A stretch of DNA of 5,220 bases, from the NCBI GenBank assembly GCA_015233295.1, contig JADFYC010000276.1, positions 1-5,220 on the forward strand, given 5' to 3'. Every line of letters starts with the position of its first letter. Position 1 is the stretch's first letter. This DNA comes from Deltaproteobacteria bacterium. GTDB lineage: Bacteria > Desulfobacterota > JADFXK01. A program made the translations under genes and the position numbers. The notes under the pieces were generated by a model. The model saw only the letters and a program-made list of their open reading frames with translations. It was not told where the DNA came from and did not search any database. Of this stretch, positions 1 to 5,220 are shown piece by piece.

Positions 1-1
1 T

Positions 2-259
2 CTGAGGGCTGGAAACAAGCATAACTCATTGAAGACTATAGCTCGAAACAAAAAGGCGCAAAAACGTGGATGCGACGTTCGGCTATCCAAATCCGACCGC
101 AAACGAGCCCTTGCCCTAAAAAAGGTGGCTCAGGTTAAGGCCCGTTCAACCTATCAGACCTTTCAACGCCGTGACCTTCAGCGCACCTATTTCTCCAACA
201 CAGAAGAGGGCGCGCCTGGCCGCGGCGGGGTTTATAGGCAAGCAACAGGACTCCGTTGA
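2..259 (+). CDS. Unrecognised Lys/Arg-rich reading frame, open at the left edge (possible C-terminal fragment)
   Basis: This frame is open from the first bases of the window to a stop at 257-259 and has an internal TTG at 29. Its first ~60 residues are strongly basic, with clusters such as ARNKKAQKR and KSDRKRALALKK. The last part is Gly/Arg-rich and overlaps the better supported ATPase remnant in another frame, so it is probably read-through into unrelated DNA. I do not recognise a family. It could be the tail of a gene starting upstream, a basic DNA-binding or mobile-element protein remnant, or a chance frame. No ribosome-binding site is evident before the TTG. Confidence that it is a real gene is low. 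Confidence 0.2.
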   Translation: MRAGNKHNSLKTIARNKKAQKRGCDVRLSKSDRKRALALKKVAQVKARSTYQTFQRRDLQRTYFSNTEEGAPGRGGVYRQATGLR

Positions 260-776
260 GATCCCCAACCAACCTGTGGGCCGGGAGACATTACATATAC
301 TCATGACTTATGTGTCGGACGTTAAACAAAAGCTGGGTATTTTTGAAGAGATGCTTAAGAAAATTGAATTTTTGAAGCGAATTATCAACAAATATTTTTA
401 CGACAAGGAATTAATTATCGACAGACAAGAAGGGTGGTCGATGACCCGGCCAAAAATATACCGATCGGTCGGCCCCTCAACGACAAGAAAGCTCTTATTT
501 CGATATTGAGCGTGCGCCCTGAGCATTAGTATGGCCTTGGTTTATAAACTGCTTTTTGAGGTGGAGACTGACAGCCTGGTTATGATAGACGAGCCTGAAA
601 CATCCTTACACCTTGCCTGGCAACAGAAGTTCTTGGACGATCTGATTGAAATTACCAGGTTAGTTGGATTTGATTGCTTGATTGCCACTCATTCACCAGA
701 TATCATTAGTGATCATTGGGAGTTGACGGTGGCTCTGGAAGCTCGTAAAGACCAGGCGGTAGCAAGACCGGCATGA
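120..776 (+). pseudogene. AAA (SMC/OLD-like) ATPase remnant, 5'-truncated and interrupted by an in-frame TGA
   Basis: One reading frame runs from 120 to the stop at 774-776, broken only by TGA at 507-509. The first half (about 285-440) contains KIEFLKRIINKYFYDKELII followed by DRQEGW, the segment that precedes the ABC-signature region in AAA ATPases found beside DUF4435 genes. The second half carries Walker B (LVMIDEPETSLH, near 576-611), then AWQQKFLDDL and the switch histidine motif IATHSPDIIS. Walker A and the N-terminal half are absent: the frame is closed by stops upstream of 120, and no GKT/GKS motif was seen before it. The expected signature (LSSGEQH-like in relatives) is replaced by the inverted copy at 465-535. 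Intact relatives bind and hydrolyse ATP and act with the adjacent TOPRIM protein, as AriA does in PARIS. GTG at 171 and ATG at 531 are possible starts, but a working ATPase is unlikely. The family call is strong for the 3' half and weaker before 285. Confidence 0.75.
465..535 (+). repeat. Arm 1 of a 71-bp perfect inverted repeat (inserted copy in the ATPase frame)
   Basis: Every base from 465 to 535 pairs with 809-879 read in reverse complement (coordinates sum to 1344). The match ends at mismatches 464/880 and 536/808. In the ATPase frame it encodes SVGPSTTRKLLFRY followed by TGA, which does not resemble the ATPase family, so this arm is the derived copy. It occupies the place of the ABC-signature segment, and the frame is the same on both sides of it. 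Confidence 0.97.
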
Positions 777-1675
777 AAGATTTCATTACCCCGAGGCGAA
801 CAGCGAATGCCATACTAATGCTCAGGGCGCACGCTCAATATCGAAATAAGAGCTTTCTTGTCGTTGAGGGGCCGACCGACCGTGATTTTTTTGACCGGCT
901 CATAGACCAAAACAGTTGCGACATCAAGGTGGCTTCTGGAAAAGATAACGTTATCATGGTGCTTAAAGAGCTCCAAAAAGGAAAAAAGAAGTTCGAGGGG
1001 GTCCTGGGCGTGGTTGATGCGGATTTTTGGTTGCTGAATGGGGTGGCGTCACCGGTTGACAATCTTTTCCTGACTGATACCCATGACCTGGAGACGATGA
1101 TTATTTCATCTCCGGCACTGGAAGAAGTGGTTAGGGACTACTCACCTCCGGACTGCATTTTATCATCCGAAGAGATAGGCGCGCTCATTCGAGGGACCAT
1201 GGTAACTATTGGAAAAGATATTGGATATCTACGGTGGTTGAACGATACGGAATCTCTGGGGTTGAGGTTTGAGGGGTTGCCGATCGCCGACTTCGTCGAA
1301 CCGATGACGCTGGTGATAGACATGGCCGGGCTGATATCTGCAACAAGACTCGGTGGAAACGGGGATTCTTTGGAGGAAGCCGTCATTAAACAAAAGTTTT
1401 GTGAATTGCAGGAGGTGGCGGCAGATACCTGGCAACTCTGTCAAGGACACGATCTCATGTCCCTATTCGAAATTTTCTTGCCGCTTATTATTAAAGAAAA
1501 CTGTGGCCAAGATTCCGCGGCCGGATCCTATGGTCAATCTGACTCAGCAGAAATATCCCAAAGTCTTTTGGCCGCTTTTGGACCTGTTTTTTTTGCTGAA
1601 ACCAAACTGCATGCTGCGATCCAAAAATGGGAAGAGGATAACCACCCATATCTTGTTTTGTCAGAATATAATTAG
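773..1675 (+). CDS. DUF4435 TOPRIM-like protein, PARIS AriB-like putative effector nuclease
   Basis: The 300-residue product has the length and motif order of DUF4435 proteins. The N-terminal block MKDFITPRRTANAI leads into the TOPRIM acidic motif VVEGPTDRDFF (E32, D36). Next come ASGKDNVI (G56, K57), the second acidic motif GVVDADF (D82, D84) and TDTHDLETM (102-109). The C-terminus retains CQGHDLMSLFEIF and a Trp-Glu segment typical of the family. DUF4435 proteins paired with an AAA ATPase include AriB of PARIS, a toxic nuclease held and released by its ATPase partner. Assigning that role here is inference. The ATG overlaps the ATPase stop as ATGA, indicating translational coupling, and no strong Shine-Dalgarno is seen. 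No frameshift or stop interrupts it, although its partner is broken. That leaves an orphan effector, a decaying locus, or a complementing ATPase elsewhere. The family call is secure. Confidence 0.9.
   Translation: MKDFITPRRTANAILMLRAHAQYRNKSFLVVEGPTDRDFFDRLIDQNSCDIKVASGKDNVIMVLKELQKGKKKFEGVLGVVDADFWLLNGVASPVDNLFLTDTHDLETMIISSPALEEVVRDYSPPDCILSSEEIGALIRGTMVTIGKDIGYLRWLNDTESLGLRFEGLPIADFVEPMTLVIDMAGLISATRLGGNGDSLEEAVIKQKFCELQEVAADTWQLCQGHDLMSLFEIFLPLIIKENCGQDSAAGSYGQSDSAEISQSLLAAFGPVFFAETKLHAAIQKWEEDNHPYLVLSEYN
809..879 (-). repeat. Arm 2 of the 71-bp inverted repeat (native source within the DUF4435 gene)
   Basis: This arm is the exact reverse complement of 465-535 and is separated from it by 273 bp. 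It encodes residues 13-36 of the DUF4435 protein, including the conserved E32 and D36 of the TOPRIM motif. The sequence therefore belongs here, and the upstream arm is the copy. Confidence 0.97.
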
Positions 1676-1704
1676 ACGAAAGAAGGAAACGGTCGGACGG
1701 TGGT

Positions 1705-1710
1705 GGAGGT
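1705..1710 (+). promoter_or_regulatory. Ribosome-binding site of the histidine kinase gene
   Basis: A perfect GGAGGT lies 4 nt before ATG 1715. It favours that ATG over the in-frame GTG codons at 1700 and 1703, which would place the site inside the coding region. The spacing is slightly short. Confidence 0.6.
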
Positions 1711-1714
1711 AATT

Positions 1715-2878
1715 ATGCCGACAAAATGTTCGGGCACGATGTTTTTATCCCCTGAACGGTCATCTGCAGAAGATATCAGCCAGCAACGGGAAAAGCTGCT
1801 CGAATTTCCGCTGTTGAAAATTATTGTGGATGGAATTCCCGATGGGGTCTTGATCCTAAACAACCCCACCAGGCAGATAATAATTGCCAATTCCGCCTTG
1901 TTGGAAGCTCTTGGTCTCGAACATGAACAGGCCGCGCTGGGCAAGAGACCAGGGGAAGCTCTGGGCTGCATTCATTCCGCAGATCATTCGTCCGGGTGTG
2001 GCACTTCGGAGTCTTGCCGCCACTGTGGCGCGGCCAAGGTGTTGCGTCAATGCCGGATGGGGCGGAAGGCCGCCGACGAATGCCGGATTATCTGTACTTT
2101 TGAGAGTGAAACTAAAGCCTTGGATCTGCTTATTTGGGGCACCCCATTCAGCTTTGGAGATCAGGATTTGATCTTGTTTGCTGTGGCCGATATCAGCCAC
2201 GAAAAGCGCCGGCGGGTTCTGGAGCGAATTTTCTTTCATGATTTTCTAAACACTGCCGGTGGGTTACGTTCTTTCGCCGAACTGTTGCTTGAAGAAGCTC
2301 CGCCGGAACTCAACGAAATTGTCCAGCCGATGTACGAAGCTGCGGACATCATGATAAACGAAATTGAGTCACAGCGGCAATTACTGGAAGCGGAAAACGG
2401 CGAGATGGAAGTCAAATGGAGCCAAATCTCTTGTGTGAAATTCTTGAGGGAACTGACCGGGCGGTATCAAAGAATGGAGGTGGCCAAAGATCGTCATCTC
2501 AGAATTGATTCAGGGCCGCCTGACATAGAGATAACTACAGATTATATTTTGCTGAATCGCGTCTTGGGCAATCTGGTGAAGAACGCCCTGGAATCATCTG
2601 GACCGGGTGAAACCGTTTCCGTGGGGTATCTGATGCAGACCGGCCGGGTGGAATTTTGGGTCCACAATCAAACGGAATTGCCGGAAGAAATACGACTGCA
2701 ACTTTTCAAACGTTCTTTCTCCACCAAAGGGCCGGGGCGGGGCCTGGGTCTGTATAGCGTCAGGCTGCTCACTGAACGTTACCTAAAAGGTAAGGTGCTG
2801 TTTACTTCATCCTCAGAAGAAGGCACATTCTTTCGGATCAATTTACCTTTGTCAAAACCGGCGGACCGTCCGGACTAA
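1715..2878 (+). CDS. Orphan PAS-domain sensor histidine kinase with a cysteine cluster
   Basis: This is a predicted cytoplasmic sensor kinase of 387 residues, with no obvious membrane segment. A PAS domain (about 32-160) begins LKIIVDGIPDGVLILN. It contains a cysteine-rich insert with C85, C95, C101 and C104 (GCGTSESCRHCGA), plus C113, C123 and C127, which could bind a metal or cofactor or respond to redox. The phospho-acceptor region follows with H175 in FFHDFLNTAGG. The catalytic domain has the N box NRVLGNLVKNALES (N286, N290), a G1-like HNQTELPEEI that lacks the usual D-x-G, then FSTKG and the G2 motif GRGLGLYS. The kinase should autophosphorylate and pass phosphate to a response regulator, but none is encoded in this window. 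The gene begins 39 bp after the DUF4435 stop on the same strand, so read-through from upstream is possible. The 54 bp to the convergent neighbour shows no clear terminator hairpin. Confidence 0.88.
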   Translation: MPTKCSGTMFLSPERSSAEDISQQREKLLEFPLLKIIVDGIPDGVLILNNPTRQIIIANSALLEALGLEHEQAALGKRPGEALGCIHSADHSSGCGTSESCRHCGAAKVLRQCRMGRKAADECRIICTFESETKALDLLIWGTPFSFGDQDLILFAVADISHEKRRRVLERIFFHDFLNTAGGLRSFAELLLEEAPPELNEIVQPMYEAADIMINEIESQRQLLEAENGEMEVKWSQISCVKFLRELTGRYQRMEVAKDRHLRIDSGPPDIEITTDYILLNRVLGNLVKNALESSGPGETVSVGYLMQTGRVEFWVHNQTELPEEIRLQLFKRSFSTKGPGRGLGLYSVRLLTERYLKGKVLFTSSSEEGTFFRINLPLSKPADRPD

Positions 2879-2932
2879 CAATCCTGGCGTGCCGGCCGTC
2901 TGGTGTGGACCGTGTGGCCCATCATGACTTAC

Positions 2933-4618
2933 TCAGCAGGTGGACAACTCCGTACGGTTTCGTCCGAGATGCTTGGCCGAGAGCATGGCTTGATCTGCTC
3001 GTCCGATAGCATCTCCGATTTCATCATCGGGCCTGATACAACCTACGCCCAGACAGATGGTCACCGGGACGCTCGCGGCGCCAAATTGGAAATCTATCGA
3101 AGAAATCATTTTTCTAATCTTTTCGGCGACGATATATCCTTCCTGGAGGGAGGTTTCCGGTAATACAATGACAAATTCGTCTCCTCCAAAGCGGGCAAAA
3201 AAATCCACCTCCCGGACATGTTCTTTCACCACTTCGCAGAGTTCTTTCAATATTTGGTCACCATTCAGGTGGCCGTACTTGTCATTTATGGCTTTGAAAT
3301 TGTCGACATCAAACATGAGCAAAGTGCACGGCCGGCCATACCGCTGATGCCGAATGATCTCGTCATTCACCCGCCGGTTCAAGGCGCGGCGGTTGGGGAT
3401 TTGAGTCAGGTCATCTATTTCCGCCTTGCCTTTGGCTTCCTCAAATTCACGTCTGACCTCCGTAAATTTCTTCTGCAAACTATTGACGCTTTCCTCCAAT
3501 TCCATAAATTTATTCTTCTCTTGCTTGCGCTTTTTCCTAATGGTGGCCCTGATCAGGTCCAGCCCCTTAATCGTCATATCTTTTAGCTCGGAAGGCGCCA
3601 GTCTCTTATCCAGGTTTTCCCTGATACTGATTACTTCGCTCCTGATAATCCGGTTTAAGGCCAGGCCGTTCTCCAACGCACCTCTTTCCTTATCCAACAA
3701 TTCATCAACAAATTCTTGCTCCAATTCAAGCAGCCGATCTAATATCTCGTGCAGCATCTTGGTCGTTTCTTCGTTCCTACGGGTATACTCTTTGATCAGT
3801 CTGGTGATCAACCTTTTATAATTGACTATATCGTTTAGATTAAAGTCAGTTAGCAATTCAGAAATAAAATGATCGAGCTGCTGATTGAATTCAGATTCAT
3901 TCTCAGAATAGAGCTGGTTGATTATGCCCATCAGTAATTCTTGGAACTCGCCCTGCAATTTTTCCCGCGAGACTATAATCCGGGATAGGACTCTTTCGGC
4001 CATCGGATGGCTGATCCCTGAAAACTCCAGCCCATATATACATGGATGATCAGCGCTGTCGTCCTTATGAATGACAGTGGCCTCAAGCTCCACATTCTGC
4101 TCGGCTGAATAAGGAATAGACAAGAATACCAGTTGGTTGATACTTAGGAACACATCAGTAGTGATTTTGCAACCGGATTTGCTCATGTCACGTACTGTGG
4201 CCGTGAAAGGGCCAGCCGGACCGTTTTGATCGCTGGACTGAATAGACAATCCGGCACTTATGCGGACTTCGAATCGCCGATGGAGTCTTTTGTCCATGCG
4301 TTCGATATGACTGGGAAAGGTCAAGAAAATGATCGGAGCAGGCGACATGGTCGAACTAATGATCCGGCATTTGAACCCCAACAAGGTCTCGTCATCCAAC
4401 AATCTAACGATGTAATTATCGCTTCCGGCTAATGAGGTGATGAGGGCGCCCTGGACCATGGGCGTATCAATGGCCAAATAGACGCCTTTCTTGGCTCCCA
4501 CAATCACTGATCGACCGCCGATTCTCTTACCATCTCGCCCAATGGTTTCAATAAGAACTTTGGCCTCTAACGAAGGAAGAAAGCCGTCTTCCTTGGACCG
4601 TTCGGTTATCATATTCAT
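2933..4618 (-). CDS. YcgR-like N-domain / PilZ / GGDEF diguanylate cyclase
   Basis: This 561-residue protein both binds and probably makes cyclic di-GMP. Residues ~17-100 resemble the YcgR N-terminal (PilZN) fold. Residues ~110-215 form a PilZ domain with the c-di-GMP-binding motifs RRFEVR (R115, R119) and DMSKSG (D144, S146, G149). Residues ~216-400 are a long, highly charged helical, coiled-coil-like linker. The C-terminal GGDEF domain (~401-556) starts DDLTQIPNRR and has MFDVDNFKAINDKYGH and an intact catalytic RFGGDEF (478-482). An allosteric I-site R469-E-V-D472 lies five residues upstream of GGDEF, so product inhibition is expected. No membrane segment is seen, so it is likely cytoplasmic. 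ATG 4616-4618 is chosen as start, preceded by a weak GGA followed by an A-run; ATG 4610-4612 is an alternative. Its start codon lies inside a tandem repeat that extends upstream and probably carries its control region. Confidence 0.93.
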   Translation of the reverse strand: MNMITERSKEDGFLPSLEAKVLIETIGRDGKRIGGRSVIVGAKKGVYLAIDTPMVQGALITSLAGSDNYIVRLLDDETLLGFKCRIISSTMSPAPIIFLTFPSHIERMDKRLHRRFEVRISAGLSIQSSDQNGPAGPFTATVRDMSKSGCKITTDVFLSINQLVFLSIPYSAEQNVELEATVIHKDDSADHPCIYGLEFSGISHPMAERVLSRIIVSREKLQGEFQELLMGIINQLYSENESEFNQQLDHFISELLTDFNLNDIVNYKRLITRLIKEYTRRNEETTKMLHEILDRLLELEQEFVDELLDKERGALENGLALNRIIRSEVISIRENLDKRLAPSELKDMTIKGLDLIRATIRKKRKQEKNKFMELEESVNSLQKKFTEVRREFEEAKGKAEIDDLTQIPNRRALNRRVNDEIIRHQRYGRPCTLLMFDVDNFKAINDKYGHLNGDQILKELCEVVKEHVREVDFFARFGGDEFVIVLPETSLQEGYIVAEKIRKMISSIDFQFGAASVPVTICLGVGCIRPDDEIGDAIGRADQAMLSAKHLGRNRTELSTC

Positions 4619-4684
4619 ATTTTTTTTCCATTGACCATCTTCATAGCTCTAAAGACCAGAGATTTCTTCTTCGTCAAACCTCAA
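4597..4684. repeat. Tandem repeat unit 1, spanning the GGDEF gene start and leader
   Basis: This 88-bp unit begins ACCGTTCGGTTATCATATTC and is followed directly by a second imperfect copy. It contains the first seven codons of the GGDEF gene, its start and its 5' leader. A partly degenerate dyad lies at 4647-4661 (CTCTAAAGACCAGAG). About ten differences from unit 2, including a T-run length change, argue for an old duplication. Confidence 0.9.
4615..4644 (-). other. Possible nine-codon leader peptide overlapping the GGDEF gene start
   Basis: ATG at 4642-4644 (minus) opens MKMVNGKKI, and its TGA overlaps the GGDEF start codon as ATGA, an arrangement typical of translational coupling. It has no convincing Shine-Dalgarno, and the equivalent ATG in repeat unit 2 is changed to ATA. 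It may be fortuitous. Confidence 0.15.
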
Positions 4685-4774
4685 ACCGTTCGGTTATCAT
4701 ATTCATATTTTTTCTATCCATTGGACATCCTTATAGCTCTGGAGACCAGAGATTTCTTCTTTGTCAAACATCAA
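4685..4774. repeat. Tandem repeat unit 2, upstream duplicate of the GGDEF gene start
   Basis: This 90-bp second copy is identical to unit 1 over the first 29 positions and diverges by scattered substitutions afterwards. On the minus strand it keeps the duplicated gene start, which now encodes only MNMITERFEV before a TGA at 4674-4676. It also has an intact dyad (4737-4751). The repeat ends at AACC, after which the sequence becomes unrelated. Confidence 0.9.
4737..4751. promoter_or_regulatory. 15-bp dyad, candidate operator or hairpin in the GGDEF leader
   Basis: CTCTGG-AGA-CCAGAG is a perfect 6-bp inverted repeat about 120 bp upstream of the GGDEF gene. The matching position in repeat unit 1 (4647-4661) keeps only the outer four pairs. 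It could bind a dimeric regulator or form a small RNA stem. No cognate regulator can be identified. Confidence 0.3.
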
Positions 4775-4797
4775 ACCAGCAGCATAGCGCGAGAAAC

Positions 4798-4836
4798 AAA
4801 AAAACGCAAAGAAATTTAATTATTCCTCTGCGTTTT
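4798..4836 (-). terminator. Probable intrinsic terminator of lon
   Basis: AAAACGCA at 4801-4808 pairs with TGCGTTTT at 4829-4836, with partial pairing continuing inward around an AT-rich loop. Read on the minus strand the hairpin is followed by seven Ts (4804 to 4798). It lies about 65 bp beyond the lon stop. The stem is only moderately GC-rich, and it could also work on the plus strand, where TTTT follows. Confidence 0.6.
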
Positions 4837-4899
4837 CTTGGGTTTTCGATTGTAACAAACAATTCCGGGAAATATCAACTCAAGCTGGGGCACCAGACA

Positions 4900-5220
4900 T
4901 CAATGAGTCCGGATATCCGGAGAAGGAATTATATCTTCAAGCTGAAATAGACTAAATGGTTCCGGCATAGGATTAATGAACAACTCGTCGGGGTGATTTA
5001 GGGCCAGGGCTTCCCTTAGTACCTGATCCATATGATCTACGGGAACAATATTCATTGATCTCAAGATGTTACTTGGTATATCCTTGAGGTCTTTTTCGTT
5101 TTCTTTGGGAATGATGACTGTCTTAACTCCGGCCCGGTTGGCCGCGATCATTTTTTCCTTTAACCCACCAATCGGCAGCACCCGGCCGCGCAAAGTAATC
5201 TCGCCGGTCATGGCGACATC
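4900..5220 (-). CDS. lon: Lon ATP-dependent serine protease, C-terminal end (5' part off the window)
   Basis: The last 106 codons of Lon are present and the frame continues past the right edge. DVAMTGEITLRGRVLPIGGL, then KEKMIAANRAGVKTVIIPKE and NEKDLKDIP, are hallmark sequences of the Lon proteolytic domain. The first lysine of GGLKEK is the catalytic lysine of the Ser-Lys dyad (K722 in E. coli). The catalytic serine lies upstream, outside the window. Lon is a cytoplasmic hexamer that unfolds and degrades damaged and regulatory proteins. After the usual end of the family (VLREALAL), the protein has a non-conserved tail of about 32 residues ending in SPDIRTH. The gene is followed by a hairpin terminator and runs in the same direction as the GGDEF gene, with a 281-bp gap holding the repeats. 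It cannot be told from this fragment whether it is the main Lon or a paralogue. Confidence 0.95.
   Translation of the reverse strand, partial: DVAMTGEITLRGRVLPIGGLKEKMIAANRAGVKTVIIPKENEKDLKDIPSNILRSMNIVPVDHMDQVLREALALNHPDELFINPMPEPFSLFQLEDIIPSPDIRTH

Noticed and set aside
465..879. Phase-variable invertible segment flanked by the 71-bp arms
   Set aside because: Flipping 536-808 would reverse the 3' end of the ATPase frame and the first codons of DUF4435, restoring neither gene. No recombinase gene is present, and arm 2 is ordinary coding sequence. A copying event explains it better.
835..1062. Minus-strand frame of 75 codons sharing its C-terminal peptide with the ATPase frame
   Set aside because: It is the antisense shadow of the DUF4435 gene. 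The shared peptide is only the result of the inverted repeat.
2879..2932. Terminator between the convergent kinase and GGDEF genes
   Set aside because: GC-rich short complementary stretches exist, but none forms a clear stem-loop followed by a T-run.
3218..3821. Plus-strand frames of about 120-130 codons
   Set aside because: They are antisense to the well-supported GGDEF protein and encode low-complexity Ser/Leu/Phe-rich sequence without a recognisable domain.
4730..4767. Promoter for the GGDEF gene from TTGACA (4767-4762, minus) and TATAAG (4735-4730, minus)
   Set aside because: The spacer is 26 bp, far from the 16-18 bp needed by the housekeeping sigma factor, and no suitable -10 lies at the right distance.
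4908..4921. 14-bp perfect palindrome TCCGGATATCCGGA
   Set aside because: It lies in the last codons of lon and has no repeat partner or T-tract. It is most likely chance, although a protein-binding site cannot be excluded.
1..5220. CRISPR array, tRNA or rRNA
   Set aside because: No regularly spaced repeats other than the two-unit tandem at 4597-4774 and no tRNA- or rRNA-like segments were seen.

Overview
The window looks like chromosomal DNA of a Gram-negative, probably deltaproteobacterial (Desulfobacterota-like) bacterium. This rests on the style of the genes: an orphan PAS histidine kinase with a cysteine cluster, a PilZ/GGDEF signalling protein and a Lon protease C-terminus. It is an inference without a database search.

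Layout. Positions 1-776 (+) hold degenerate material: an unrecognised Lys/Arg-rich frame open at the left edge, then the C-terminal part of an AAA (SMC/OLD-like) ATPase. The ATPase lacks its Walker A region and is interrupted by an in-frame TGA. Positions 773-1675 (+) encode an apparently intact DUF4435 (TOPRIM-like) protein that overlaps the ATPase stop by an ATGA. This ATPase/DUF4435 pairing has the same logic as the PARIS anti-phage system (AriA/AriB), so the locus reads as a defence module whose sensor/ATPase half has decayed. Positions 1715-2878 (+) encode an orphan sensor histidine kinase. A 54-bp gap separates it from the convergent gene at 2933-4618 (-), a three-part c-di-GMP protein: YcgR-like N-domain, PilZ, long helical linker, GGDEF. 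Upstream of that gene, 4597-4774 is an imperfect ~89-bp tandem duplication that includes the gene's own start codon. A hairpin with a T-tract (4798-4836) follows the 3' end of lon (4900-5220, -), which runs off the right edge.

Most notable observation. A perfect 71-bp inverted repeat links the two defence genes. Positions 465-535 in the ATPase frame are the exact reverse complement of 809-879, which is native coding sequence for the TOPRIM motif of the DUF4435 gene. The copy sits where the ATPase should carry its ABC-signature-like segment and it supplies the stop codon, while the sequences on both sides stay in the same reading frame. This looks like a recent templated inverted copying event (template switch), or else an assembly or amplification artefact.

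The remaining genes are signalling and housekeeping functions. No shared pathway is visible beyond the possible co-transcription of the defence remnant with the kinase.
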